DNA of 64,000 bases, taken from contig NZ_WOTN01000004.1 in the NCBI RefSeq assembly GCF_010993745.1, forward strand, positions 620,001-684,000, written 5' to 3'. Source of the stretch: Fodinicola acaciae. GTDB taxonomy: Bacteria; Actinomycetota; Actinomycetes; Mycobacteriales; HKI-0501. Below the pieces are notes generated by a model. The model worked only from the letters and a program-made list of their open reading frames with translations, was not told where the DNA came from and did no database searches. Of the stretch, positions 1 to 7,671 are shown piece after piece; position 1 is the first letter of the stretch, and each line of letters opens with the position of its first letter. The position numbers and the translations under genes are program-made.

Positions 1-86
1 TCTTGCGGCTCGACAAAAAGTAAACGCTGGCGGCAGTACGGCCGGATTCTCTGCACTGGTTGACGAGTTGACCTCTCTTGGATCAA

Positions 87-133
87 GAGCGCGCCTGCGG
101 CGCGCTCGCCGCCGCCCGCCGCTGCGGGCGGCG
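87..133. repeat. Two tandem GC-rich hairpins
   Basis: The first hairpin has an 8-bp perfect stem (87-94 with 100-107, GAGCGCGC/GCGCGCTC) and a 5-nt loop. The second has a 10-bp perfect stem (110-119 with 124-133, CGCCGCCCGC/GCGGGCGGCG) and a 4-nt loop. No T-run follows on either strand. They could end transcription from a gene left of the window or be part of a mobile-element end. Confidence 0.5.
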
Positions 134-368
134 CTGGGGCGCCGTCCTCGGACGACCGTCGCCGCTCGCGCCACTGGCGCGCAAGATCACGTAGAGGCCA
201 GGCGTCAACGGCGGATCATGACCAGGTCGATGCCGAGCTGATCCAAGCCGCCGAGTCAGGCGAGATCGTGCAGCCGCGTCGTGCGTACTCGGGGGTCCTC
301 GCCGGCCCCCGAACCCCCTGGCGCCTCCGAGAAGCCCGGTACGGATCTGGCGGTACGCGGCACTGGCC

Positions 369-484
369 GGTCTTCCCGTCGACACCTCAAGGCATGCAGA
401 TCAGGTCTCCAGGGTCAACCGGTGAGGCGTTGGTTGACCCTGGAGACCTGATCTGCACGGGCTACGCCTGCCGACGGGAAGACC
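369..484. repeat. 116-bp interrupted inverted repeat
   Basis: The inner arms are a perfect 25-bp match (396-420 with 432-456) around an 11-nt loop. The outer arms are a perfect 13-bp match (369-381 GGTCTTCCCGTCG with 472-484). Between inner and outer arms the sequence does not pair. No gene overlaps it convincingly. Such a structure could be a strong terminator, a miniature transposable element or the end of an integrated element; the sequence alone does not decide. Confidence 0.7.
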
Positions 485-558
485 AACCAGCACACTCATG
501 ACGGGGAGCCGGCCGTGTCCTTTGCGTGCCCCTCACGTGCCCGGACTGGCGGTATCTC

Positions 559-588
559 ACGGGGAATGATCATGGTCGTACGGGGAAT
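559..588. repeat. Direct repeat ACGGGGAAT, 21-bp period
   Basis: ACGGGGAAT occurs at 559-567 and again at 580-588, two helical turns apart and about 60 bp upstream of the truncated tRNA. Tyrosine integrases of actinobacterial elements bind arm-type direct repeats beside the attachment core, so this spacing fits an old attachment site. No integrase gene is visible within the window. Confidence 0.35.
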
Positions 589-643
589 CCGTTACACACG
601 GCGAAATTCCTGGCTCACGCGGGTACGGAGCGTGAAGGCTCGT

Positions 644-688
644 ACCTTTGCAAGGCAGGGGTTAGGGGTTCAAGTCCCCTCATCTCCA
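644..688 (+). pseudogene. 3' half of tRNA-Ala(UGC), probable att core
   Basis: From the anticodon loop onward the sequence matches a tRNA-Ala: loop TTTGCAA with anticodon TGC at 649-651, 3' anticodon strand GGCAG, a 5-nt variable region, the T-arm AGGGG-TTCAAGT-CCCCT, and acceptor strand CATCTCC plus discriminator A at 688. The 5' half is missing: upstream sequence gives GTACC instead of the CTGCC needed for the anticodon stem, and there is no D-arm or matching acceptor strand. Integrating elements usually leave exactly a tRNA 3' end as the second attachment site, so this is read as attL or attR. CCA is not encoded. Confidence 0.7.
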
Positions 689-862
689 CTCGTTCCTTGG
701 CGTGGCGTGCTCGGCGGGCACGCCTTCGGGCTAGCGGAACATCGTTATTTTCCTGAGGGCGGAGCCCCCAGATCCCGCCCCGGGGGCGGGCCCGGACCCC
801 CATCCGTGTGGTCCAGTTTGGTTCGGGGGCTCTGCAGGTGTCCACGCTCCATGTCGTCGTTG

Positions 863-1405
863 TTAGTGGGCTGGTTCTGCCAGGTGGCCGAAGACCCAGG
901 TGCCGGGGGCCGTTGGGTCATCCTCGACCCAGAACTGGGTCCACAGCCGGCGAAACTCCTCGTGCGAGATGTGGCCATCGCCATCCAGGTCGAGGCGTTC
1001 GAAGATCTCGTCGGTGTCCGTCTCCTGGCCCGTCCAGGCTTCGACCAGCTGGCGATATTCCGAACGCGAGATCCGGCGGTCGCCGTTTTCGTCAATCGCC
1101 TCGAACATCGCGTCTGCGGTCGCGTTCACCGCGCCGGTCATGGTCGGCAACTGGTCGACCACCGCCATCACGTCGTCCAGCGTGACTCGTTCGCCGTTCT
1201 GCGCCGACGCACTCAGTGAGTCCCACCAGCCGAGCATGATCGAGCGCAGGTGCGCGTACTCGGCGGAGTCAGGCACCAGGCCGCGCAGCGACGTCCACCG
1301 CGCGGCCAACGCTTCGAAACTGTTTCTGGTCAGATAGCCGCGGTGCTCGTCGTCCATCGCGTCGAAGACACCACCGACCTTGCGGCGCTGGAAATCGCTC
1401 GCCAT
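863..1405 (-). CDS. EF-hand calcium-binding protein
   Basis: A 180-residue soluble protein with EF-hand loops. The two clearest are AIDENGDRRISRSEY in the middle and RLDLDGDGHISHEEF near the C-terminus, each with Asp/Asn/Gly at loop positions 1, 3, 5 and 6 and Glu at 12. A weaker loop near the N-terminus (DAMDDEHRGYLTRNSF) and a degenerate segment between suggest the four-hand layout of the calerythrin-like sarcoplasmic family found in actinomycetes, which is usually about 170-180 residues. It probably buffers or senses cytoplasmic Ca2+. No signal peptide or membrane segment is seen. It is a single gene, divergent from the next one. Confidence 0.9.
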   Translation of the reverse strand: MASDFQRRKVGGVFDAMDDEHRGYLTRNSFEALAARWTSLRGLVPDSAEYAHLRSIMLGWWDSLSASAQNGERVTLDDVMAVVDQLPTMTGAVNATADAMFEAIDENGDRRISRSEYRQLVEAWTGQETDTDEIFERLDLDGDGHISHEEFRRLWTQFWVEDDPTAPGTWVFGHLAEPAH

Positions 1406-1591
1406 GACCTCATCTCCTCACGTTATTGCGTGAGATTCTGATACGTCGAGCCAGCGTCGGCTCCAACTCGAGTTGGTCAGGCATTGAGGAGCGTACGGCT
1501 CGAAATTCGTGCATCCGACCGTTCCAGAGGCGAGACCCGGACGTCTGATCTGTTCAAGACGGCGACCGGGTGTGTGGTCAAGGATCGCTCC

Positions 1592-2473
1592 ATGACCATC
1601 GATCTGACCGCAGCCTCGGACTTCATGGCAACGCACGCGCGGCTCCTCGACCGGCGCCGCTATGAGCATTTGTTTGCCGGAGGTGACCCCGAAGCGGCTG
1701 TCGCCGCGCTGGAGGCATATCGGAACTCGGACGGTGGCTATGGCTGGGGACTGGAGCCGGATCTGCGTTCGACCGAGAGCCAGACCGGTGCGGCGTTGCA
1801 CGCTTTCGAGGTTTTCGCCGAAGCCGGACCGACTCCGCGAGCGGTGGAGCTGTGTGACTGGTTGGACACCGTCACGCTGCCGGACGGCGGTGTGCCGTTT
1901 GCCGTGCCGGTGCGCGATCCGGCCGGCTGTGCGCCGTTTTGGGCCGAGGCAGACTCGACCGTGTCCGCTCTGCAGATTTCCGCGATCGTGGCGGAAAAGG
2001 CGCACCTGGTCGCCGCGCACGATCCGGCGGTTGCCGGTCATCCGTGGCTGGCGCGAATCAGCGACTACTGTCTGTCCGAGATCCGCGAGCTCGATGTGCG
2101 ACCTTTTGCGCTGGTGCTCGCCTTTGCCGTACGTTTCCTTGAGGCGGCGCGAAAATCGTATCCGGAGGCGGACGCGCTTCTCGACCGGTTGAGCGCTTTT
2201 GTCCCGGCAGACGGCCTGGTGCCGGTCGCCGGCGGGGCGGAAGGCGAGACGATGCGTCCGCTGGATTTCGCTCCGCTGCCGGACGACGCGGCGCGCCGAC
2301 TGTTCTCCGCCTCGGTCATCGACGCTGACCTGCGCCGGCTCGCCGGTCTGCAACAGCCGGACGGTGGCTGGGTCGTCGACTATTCCAGCTATTCTCCGGC
2401 GGCGATGCTGGAATGGCGTGGCTATGTGACCGTCGGCGCGCTGTCGACCTTGCGCGCCAACGGACTGTGCTGA
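1592..2473 (+). CDS. Prenyltransferase/squalene-oxidase-repeat-like protein
   Basis: A 293-residue protein with alpha/alpha-toroid repeat features: DGGYGWGLEPDL near the N-terminus and QQPDGGWVVDY near the C-terminus resemble the QW-like repeats of terpene cyclases and prenyltransferase beta subunits. It has no DXDD or zinc-ligand motif that I can see, so a catalytic role is doubtful; such short actinobacterial relatives are usually left as repeat-containing proteins. The ATG at 1592 was chosen because AAGGA at 1580-1584 precedes it and the family similarity begins there; the frame is open upstream to 1484. It is convergent with the RidA gene, stop codons 3 bp apart. Confidence 0.65.
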   Translation: MTIDLTAASDFMATHARLLDRRRYEHLFAGGDPEAAVAALEAYRNSDGGYGWGLEPDLRSTESQTGAALHAFEVFAEAGPTPRAVELCDWLDTVTLPDGGVPFAVPVRDPAGCAPFWAEADSTVSALQISAIVAEKAHLVAAHDPAVAGHPWLARISDYCLSEIRELDVRPFALVLAFAVRFLEAARKSYPEADALLDRLSAFVPADGLVPVAGGAEGETMRPLDFAPLPDDAARRLFSASVIDADLRRLAGLQQPDGGWVVDYSSYSPAAMLEWRGYVTVGALSTLRANGLC

Positions 2474-2476
2474 GGT

Positions 2477-2860
2477 TTACGCCATCGCGATGGCGTCGAT
2501 CTCCAGCAGCCATGCGTCGGAGTAGATGTCACAGATGATGATCGTGACCGCTGGCCGATGCGCGCCGAGCACTTCCTCGCGGATGCGCGAATTCGCCTCG
2601 CGGTGCCCGCGGTCGGACAGGAAGGTGGTGATTTTCACCAGGTTTTCCAGGTCCATCCCGGCCTCGGTCAGGACTTTTCGGATGTTGTCCCACGTGATCC
2701 GGCACTGCGACTCGAAGTCGTCCGGCAGCTTGCCGTCCTCGTCGGCCCACGGCACCTGACCGCTGACGAAGACCGTACGCGTCGCGCCGGTCACCTCCGT
2801 GCCGTGCGTGTAGTTTCCGGTCGCCGCCGGCAGGCCAGCGGGGTCGAGCTGTCTGATCAT
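2477..2860 (-). CDS. RidA family enamine/imine deaminase
   Basis: A 127-residue protein of the RidA/YjgF/UK114 family, which hydrolyses reactive enamine and imine intermediates such as 2-aminoacrylate made by PLP enzymes. The C-terminal signature HRPAVTIIICDIYSDAWLLEIDAIA holds the conserved Arg and Glu of the active site. These proteins are trimers with the active site between subunits. The start at 2860 is preceded by AGGAA and gives the usual family length; an in-frame start further upstream would add 36 residues without family similarity. Confidence 0.85.
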   Translation of the reverse strand: MIRQLDPAGLPAATGNYTHGTEVTGATRTVFVSGQVPWADEDGKLPDDFESQCRITWDNIRKVLTEAGMDLENLVKITTFLSDRGHREANSRIREEVLGAHRPAVTIIICDIYSDAWLLEIDAIAMA

Positions 2861-3019
2861 CGGGATTCCTCTTAGCGTCGGGAGTCGCGCCTCTTCATAG
2901 CAGGCACATACGACGCCGGCGCTCGATTTTTTGGCCCCCGATACCAGCGTCCTTGCCACCACCGACAATTTCGGCGACCCTTCACGAAGCCGATGGGCTC
3001 AGGCGATCGCGGCGCTGGA

Positions 3020-3523
3020 CTAGCGGACCAGGCGGATTTTCGTGGTGCCGGTGTTGTCGGACTCGTCGAGCCGGGTCGCGCCGTCCGGAGCGAAGCCGGC
3101 CTGTTCGTAGAAGCGGATGGCGCGGACGTTGGGCTCGTACGCGTAGACGCAGATCGGGTCGAAGCCGCGCGCGTCGAGGTCGGCCACGGCCTTGCCGAAC
3201 AGGCCGCGGCCGAGGCCGGTGCCGATCAGGTCCGGCGAGATGTAGAGGCCGTAGACCTCCGCGGCCCGGCGGCCGAGGTCGGTGTCCTGGTCGGCGGGCC
3301 CGGTGCGGCAGAAACCGGTGACGGCCGAGCCGCTGTCCACGACCCACAGCCGGTGGTCGGGCGGCATGGTGCGTACGTATTCCGACCAGTCGGCGGCCTC
3401 CTCGTCGGGGTCCAGCGCGGCCAGCAGCTCGGCCGGCATGAAGCCGGCGTACGCCTGCCGCCACGCGTCGACCTTGAGCGCGCCGAGGTCCGGGCCGTCC
3501 GCGGTGCTGGCCATCCTGATCAT
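3020..3523 (-). CDS. GNAT family N-acetyltransferase
   Basis: A 167-residue GNAT acetyltransferase. The acetyl-CoA binding motif is YISPDLIGTGLGRGLF, followed by the typical EPNVRAIRFYEQAGF helix-strand of GNAT motif B. The substrate cannot be told; an amino group on a small molecule or a protein N-terminus is typical of the family. The ATG at 3523 is preferred because the GNAT fold begins there; the 63 in-frame residues upstream overlap the neighbouring gene and are low complexity. It lies on the same strand as the two genes to its right, with gaps of 67 and 40 bp, so co-transcription is possible. Confidence 0.85.
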   Translation of the reverse strand: MIRMASTADGPDLGALKVDAWRQAYAGFMPAELLAALDPDEEAADWSEYVRTMPPDHRLWVVDSGSAVTGFCRTGPADQDTDLGRRAAEVYGLYISPDLIGTGLGRGLFGKAVADLDARGFDPICVYAYEPNVRAIRFYEQAGFAPDGATRLDESDNTGTTKIRLVR

Positions 3524-3590
3524 GGTGGTCAACAGTAGGAAGTCACCGGTCGGGCGGCGAGCCCGGCCGGTGCGCGATGTGTCCCAGTCC

Positions 3591-4100
3591 TCAGCCGTCG
3601 GCGGCGGCCAGCTCACGCAGAGCGCGACCGGGCACGTCCGGATCGCAGCCGACCTTGGCCAGCTGAGCCCGGATCGCGTTGCGCGAGCGGCCGTGGATGC
3701 CGGCGAGCTCACAGATGAGCTCGGACGCCGGCGTGCTCTCCGGCTTGCTGAGCCAGCTCTCCCGGAGCTGACCGCTCAGCTCCGCCGTCCACGGCTGGAA
3801 GCTGTTGGCCGGACCGCCGGTCTGGCCGCGGCGCTTCGGCGGCTGCAGCTTGCCGAGGCCGATGAGCGCGCGGCGCAGCACCGTGCTGGCGTCGATCAGC
3901 GCGCCAGACGGCACCTGCAGCGTGCCTTCGGCGGCGAGCACGCCACCACCGTCGACGCCGCACAGCCGCAGCCGCACCACGCCGCTGTCATCGGTCTGCG
4001 CCTCCACCGCGTACGTCAGCTCGCCGACGCGGCACTCGTCCGTGTAGTTGATCTGCACCTTGTCCCTCCGAATCCTGGAGTAGAACGACAGTGCACCCAT
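3591..4100 (-). CDS. Unrecognised protein with C-terminal helix-turn-helix-like end
   Basis: A 169-residue protein that I do not recognise. The N-terminal half looks like a beta-rich domain (QINYTDECRVGELTYAVEAQ...), then a basic linker (QPPKRRGQ), then a helical C-terminus (ELICELAGIHGRSRNAIRAQ) that could form a helix-turn-helix. A DNA-binding role is therefore possible but unproven. It starts 40 bp after the R2-like oxidase gene on the same strand, so the two may be co-expressed. An in-frame start at 4220 is rejected because it would overlap the oxidase gene. Confidence 0.6.
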   Translation of the reverse strand: MGALSFYSRIRRDKVQINYTDECRVGELTYAVEAQTDDSGVVRLRLCGVDGGGVLAAEGTLQVPSGALIDASTVLRRALIGLGKLQPPKRRGQTGGPANSFQPWTAELSGQLRESWLSKPESTPASELICELAGIHGRSRNAIRAQLAKVGCDPDVPGRALRELAAADG

Positions 4101-4140
4101 CGTCACGACGACGTCCGACAGAAATCGCGACCACCGACTT

Positions 4141-5130
4141 CTACGACGAGCTTTCCAGCTGCGCGATTTCCGCGGCGTCCTCCTCGCCGAACTTGTCCTC
4201 GAGCGCCTCGGGGCTGGCATCGACGTCGATCTGCGCGAGCGGAGCGCCGCGAGCCGACTCGATGGCCCCCAACCGCCGTTGTACGCGGTCGGCAGCGTAT
4301 TTCATGGTCTCGTCCGGGTCGAGTCCGAACGGCGGCTCCTCGAACCGCTCGTTGCCGGCCTGGATGAGCTGCATCGCGTACGGCACCAGCTCGGCGAACC
4401 GCTCGCCGACCACGTCCCACATCTTGTCGTCGGCAGCCACGTGCCGGCGGCAGGTGAAGGTGCCCCAGGCCATGTGCCGGCGCTCGTCGTCACCGATCCG
4501 CTTGATCAGCTCGCGCATGCCGGGGAAGATGCCGAACTGCGTACACACCCGGTTCCACTGCCAATAGCCGGTCAGCGCCAGCGATCCCTCGATGACGTGG
4601 TTGTACGTGACGCTGGCGCGCACCTGGTTGCGCGGGCTGGGGTCGTCGTCCAGCGCGTGCAGGCACTCCGGCAGCTCCTCGTAGAACAGCTTCCGATAGC
4701 CGGGGTTGTCGGCGACCCAGGTGTGCAGGTCGTCGTACGCGTCGACGGCGTCCAGCCAGCGCCGGAAGACCTCCGTGTGCTTGGCCTCCTCGAAACAGAA
4801 CTGGGTCAGGTACATCTCGTCGGCGAGCCGGCCCTCCGCGGACATCGCCTTCATGAACGGCTGGATGTCCTCGGTCACCGCCTCCTCGCCGGCGATGAAC
4901 AGGGTCGCCAGGCTCAGCGTGCTGTCCTTCTGCACCTGCGTCAGGCCGTCGAAGTCGGCCTTTTCCCGACTGAAGTCGATATCGGCCGGGTTCCAGAACC
5001 TGGCGTTTCCCTTGACGAAAAGCCGCAGCGGGAACGAGTCCCAATTCAGTCCGCCACGTTGGATGGAGTGAAAGCCTTGTCGTTGGGTGGGGTGGTGGGA
5101 GGAGTGTGATTGCGTTGTCGGGTCGCTCAT
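4141..5130 (-). CDS. R2-like ligand-binding oxidase (Mn/Fe)
   Basis: A 329-residue member of the ferritin-like R2lox group, related to ribonucleotide reductase R2 but not a reductase subunit. The carboxylate/histidine metal ligands lie in [38 protein letters not shown] and [12 protein letters not shown]. The Val in EEAV and the Tyr in [10 protein letters not shown] are the pair that forms the Val-Tyr ether cross-link in characterised R2lox proteins. These proteins hold a Mn/Fe centre and bind a fatty-acid ligand; the physiological substrate is not settled. The divergent acyl-CoA synthetase next door fits a lipid role. No NrdA-type large subunit is in the window. Confidence 0.9.
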   Translation of the reverse strand: MSDPTTQSHSSHHPTQRQGFHSIQRGGLNWDSFPLRLFVKGNARFWNPADIDFSREKADFDGLTQVQKDSTLSLATLFIAGEEAVTEDIQPFMKAMSAEGRLADEMYLTQFCFEEAKHTEVFRRWLDAVDAYDDLHTWVADNPGYRKLFYEELPECLHALDDDPSPRNQVRASVTYNHVIEGSLALTGYWQWNRVCTQFGIFPGMRELIKRIGDDERRHMAWGTFTCRRHVAADDKMWDVVGERFAELVPYAMQLIQAGNERFEEPPFGLDPDETMKYAADRVQRRLGAIESARGAPLAQIDVDASPEALEDKFGEEDAAEIAQLESSS

Positions 5131-5224
5131 GGAGTCTCCCTGTCCGAATGACCTGGCTCACATCATTGACAAGTGGAGTGGTTTTGTAAAGGGTGACTGC
5201 GAGTCGACCAGAGTGAGGGGTGGC

Positions 5225-6778
5225 ATGCCTGATCACAATGCGGATCACAACCTGGCACGGCAGGCGGAGCGGCAGCTGGCGGCGATCGGTGACGGAGATT
5301 CGCTGTTTTTCGAGGGAAAATGGCACACCCGCGGCGGCATGGCCGACCGCGCGGCGCGGGTCGCGGCCGGGTTCGCCGGCCATGGCGTGGCGCCTGGCGA
5401 CCGCGTCGTCATCCTGATGGCCAACTGTCCAGAGGTGGTGATCAGCTACACCGCGCTGTTCCGTGCCGGTGCGGTGATCACGCCGCTGATCTTCCTGGTC
5501 ACCGTCGCCGAGCTGGCGCACGCGCTGGACAGTTCAGGTGCGGTCGCGGTGGTCACCACGCCGGAGTTCCTGGCCAAGGTCGGCGCCGCCGTACGCGCGC
5601 AGGTGCGGCCGTCGGTCAGGTTCGTGGCGGTCGTCGGCGACATCCCTGCCGACGTGCCGCCCGACCTGACGGTCGTCCCGTACGCGGAGCTGGAGGCGAA
5701 CGAGCCGGGGTCGATCGTCGACCGTGCCGATGACGACCTCGCCGCGCTGTTGTTCACCGGTGGCACGACCGGCCGCTCCAAGGGTGTGCCGCTGACCCAC
5801 GACAACCTGTTCTGGTGTGGTTCGGCCGGCCACCAGGCCTCCGATGTCGAAGGTGCCACCACCAGCCTCGTGCCGTTGCCGCTGGCGCACGCGTACGGCC
5901 TGCTGGTCACCTGCATCGGTACGCACACCGAAGAGCCAGGCAAGATGCTGCTGATGCGCTGGTTCGACCCGGCCGGCTGGCTCGACTTGGCCGCGACACA
6001 CAAGGCCAGCCGCGCGCCACTGGTGCCGTCAATGATCCAGATGTTGCTGGCGCAGCCGCTGGAGGATTACGACCTGAGCGCGCTGGTCAGCGTGTCCTCA
6101 GGAGCCGCGCCGCTGCCGGCCGGCGTACGCGAGCAGTTCGAGAAACGTGTGCCGTCGGCGCAGATCTACGAGGGTTACGGCTGCACCGAGTCGGCGTCGA
6201 TCATCTCCACCAACCCGTACGGACGGCGCAAGGTCGGCAGCGTCGGCCTGCCGATCCCCGGCTGCGAGGTGTCGATCCGCGACGACGACGATCGCGAGCT
6301 GCCGGTCGGCGAGGACGGTGAGATCTGCGCGAGGTCACCGGGGATCATGTCCGGCTACTGGCAGGCGCCGGACGCGACCGCCGTGACGGTGATCGACGGC
6401 TGGCTGCACACCGGCGACATCGGCCATGTCGACGGCGACGGCTATCTGTACGTGGTCGACCGCAAGAAGGACCTGATCATCCGCGGCGGCTTCAACGTCT
6501 ATCCGCGCGACATCGAGGACGTGCTGGTCACCCATCCGGCGGTGGCGATGGCGGCCGCGGTCGGCCGGCCGGACGACCGGCTCGGCGAGGAGGTGGTGGC
6601 CTTCGTGAGCCTGCGACCGGACGCGCAGGCGACCGAGGACGAGTTGGTCGCGTACGCGAAGGAACACATCGCGGCGAGCAAATATCCGCGGCAGGTCCGC
6701 GTGGTCGACCAGGTGCCGCTGACCAGCGTCGGCAAGCTCGACCGCAAGAAGCTGCGCCAGCTCGTACGCGAAGGCTAG
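5225..6778 (+). CDS. Long-chain acyl-CoA synthetase (AMP-binding)
   Basis: A 517-residue member of the ANL superfamily. The ATP/AMP loop is LLFTGGTTGRSKGVPLTHDN, the adenine motif YEGYGCTES, the hinge region HTGDIGHVDGDGYLYVVDRKKDLI, and the C-terminal catalytic Lys is in GKLDRKKL. It should activate a fatty or other carboxylic acid to its CoA thioester through an acyl-adenylate. The ATG at 5225 follows a purine-rich GAGGGG and begins the family similarity; an in-frame start at 5087 would overlap the divergent oxidase gene. The 94 bp before it serve both genes. Confidence 0.88.
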   Translation: MPDHNADHNLARQAERQLAAIGDGDSLFFEGKWHTRGGMADRAARVAAGFAGHGVAPGDRVVILMANCPEVVISYTALFRAGAVITPLIFLVTVAELAHALDSSGAVAVVTTPEFLAKVGAAVRAQVRPSVRFVAVVGDIPADVPPDLTVVPYAELEANEPGSIVDRADDDLAALLFTGGTTGRSKGVPLTHDNLFWCGSAGHQASDVEGATTSLVPLPLAHAYGLLVTCIGTHTEEPGKMLLMRWFDPAGWLDLAATHKASRAPLVPSMIQMLLAQPLEDYDLSALVSVSSGAAPLPAGVREQFEKRVPSAQIYEGYGCTESASIISTNPYGRRKVGSVGLPIPGCEVSIRDDDDRELPVGEDGEICARSPGIMSGYWQAPDATAVTVIDGWLHTGDIGHVDGDGYLYVVDRKKDLIIRGGFNVYPRDIEDVLVTHPAVAMAAAVGRPDDRLGEEVVAFVSLRPDAQATEDELVAYAKEHIAASKYPRQVRVVDQVPLTSVGKLDRKKLRQLVREG

Positions 6779-6903
6779 GAGTTTTGCCGGTTCTTGGCGC
6801 GCGTGAGCATCACGACGCCGAACACGATCGCGGCGACCACAAGGAGGCAGCACAGCGCGCCGCCACCGACCACGAGCAGATGCCAGGGTTGCAGATATGC
6901 CAC
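6775..6903 (-). CDS. 42-residue single-pass membrane protein
   Basis: A short reading frame from GTG at 6903 to TAG at 6775-6777, whose stop overlaps the convergent stop of the acyl-CoA synthetase. It codes for one hydrophobic helix (LLVVGGGALCCLLVVAAIVF) and a basic tail (LTRAKNRQNS). It is clearly related to the next small gene: both have a VVAAIV/VAAAIV core followed by a G-V-V-x-L run, an Arg-Ala pair and a short basic end. The two lie 10 bp apart on one strand. Function unknown. Confidence 0.55.
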   Translation of the reverse strand: MAYLQPWHLLVVGGGALCCLLVVAAIVFGVVMLTRAKNRQNS

Positions 6904-6913
6904 CCGGCACAGA

Positions 6914-7027
6914 CTACTTCCTGCTGTTGGCGCGTACGAGCAGAACGACACCGATCACGATCGCGGCGGCCACAGCCAGGCAGACCACGAGGCCGATGAG
7001 GATCAGCAACAGAGAGAGGACACTCAC
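6914..7027 (-). CDS. 37-residue single-pass membrane protein, paralogue
   Basis: Starts with GTG at 7027 and ends with TAG at 6914-6916. It is nearly all one membrane helix (VLSLLLILIGLVVCLAVAAA and on), ending in the basic tail VRANSRK. It resembles the neighbouring 42-residue protein, which points to a tandem duplication of a tiny membrane protein and makes chance open frames less likely. A TetR-type operator candidate lies 18 bp upstream between this gene and the divergent TetR gene, so it may be under that repressor. Function unknown. Confidence 0.55.
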   Translation of the reverse strand: MSVLSLLLILIGLVVCLAVAAAIVIGVVLLVRANSRK

Positions 7028-7044
7028 TCGGCTACCGTAGCGAG

Positions 7045-7060
7045 CTGACCAAGCGGTTAG
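7045..7060. promoter_or_regulatory. Candidate TetR operator
   Basis: CTGACC-AAGC-GGTTAG is a 6-4-6 inverted repeat with one mismatch, placed between the divergent mini-membrane genes and the TetR gene 10 bp upstream of its start. TetR-family genes commonly bind such a site in the divergent promoter and repress both sides. Confidence 0.45.
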
Positions 7061-7069
7061 GGTGTCGGC

Positions 7070-7654
7070 ATGTCAGCCGGAACCGTGCCGGGTAAGTCGA
7101 GCCGGCCGAGCCGTAAGGAGCAGATCCTCGAGATCGCTCTCGAGCTGTTCGCCACGCGCGGTTATCACGGCGTGGGGATGGACGACATCGGCACGGCCGC
7201 CGGCGTGACCGGACCCGCGCTCTATCACCATTTCGCCGGCAAGGAGGCGATGTTGTCGGCCGCGTTGATCCCGGTCAGCGAGGGCCTGCGGGACGGCGGC
7301 CGGGCTCGCCTGGACGCGCACACCGAGCCGGCCGACCAGCTCGCCGCACTCGTCGAGTTTCATGTCGCCTTCGCGCTGGAGCGGCCGGCGGTGATCCGGA
7401 TCCATTTCGGTGAGCTCGACCGGCTGCCGGACGAATCTCGCCGGATCGTACGGAAATCGCAGCGCGAGTATGTCGAGCAGTGGGTCGACGTGCTGACCCG
7501 GCTGCAGCCCGGACTCGACGCCGACACCGCACGCGTACGCGCGCAGGCGGCCTTCGGCCTGATGAATTCGACGCCGTTCCTGCGCTCGCAGCTGCCGCGT
7601 GAGCAGGTCGCCGGAGTTTTGCGTGACATGGTGCACCGGGCTTTGCGCGGATAG
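7070..7654 (+). CDS. TetR family transcriptional regulator
   Basis: A 194-residue TetR repressor. The DNA-binding domain is at residues about 15-60: QILEIALELFATRGYHGVGM, then DDIGTAAGVTGPALYHHFAG as helix-turn-helix. The rest is an all-helical ligand domain. It starts 43 bp from the divergent small membrane genes and ends 17 bp before the carboxylase-like gene, with which it may be co-transcribed. Many actinobacterial TetR proteins beside acyl-CoA genes respond to acyl-CoA; that is only a guess here. Confidence 0.9.
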   Translation: MSAGTVPGKSSRPSRKEQILEIALELFATRGYHGVGMDDIGTAAGVTGPALYHHFAGKEAMLSAALIPVSEGLRDGGRARLDAHTEPADQLAALVEFHVAFALERPAVIRIHFGELDRLPDESRRIVRKSQREYVEQWVDVLTRLQPGLDADTARVRAQAAFGLMNSTPFLRSQLPREQVAGVLRDMVHRALRG

Positions 7655-7671
7655 CTACTAGGCTCCGTCTT

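Larger units (their letters stand above)
1..862. other. Gene-free left edge, probable mobile-element boundary
   Basis: No reading frame here looks like a real protein: the open frames overlap on several strands, have no ribosome binding site and low-complexity Arg/Pro/Gly translations. The stretch holds two tandem GC-rich hairpins (87-133), a 116-bp interrupted palindrome (369-484), a pair of direct repeats (559-588) and the 3' half of a tRNA-Ala (about 644-688). In many actinobacteria tRNA-Ile and tRNA-Ala lie near gyrA close to the origin, so this may be the remnant of an element inserted in that tRNA. That placement is inference. Confidence 0.55.

Noticed and set aside
600-688. A complete tRNA-Ala gene
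   Set aside because: The 5' half cannot be built: no acceptor strand pairing with CATCTCC, no D-arm, and GTACC cannot pair with GGCAG in the anticodon stem.
1418-2353. 311-codon frame on the minus strand
   Set aside because: Shadow of the rightward repeat protein; basic low-complexity translation, no ribosome binding site and no family signature.
5166-5190. SigA-type promoter with TTGACA before the acyl-CoA synthetase
   Set aside because: TTGACA is present, but the only -10-like sequence (TTGTAA/GTAAAG) is 12-15 bp away, too close for a standard promoter.
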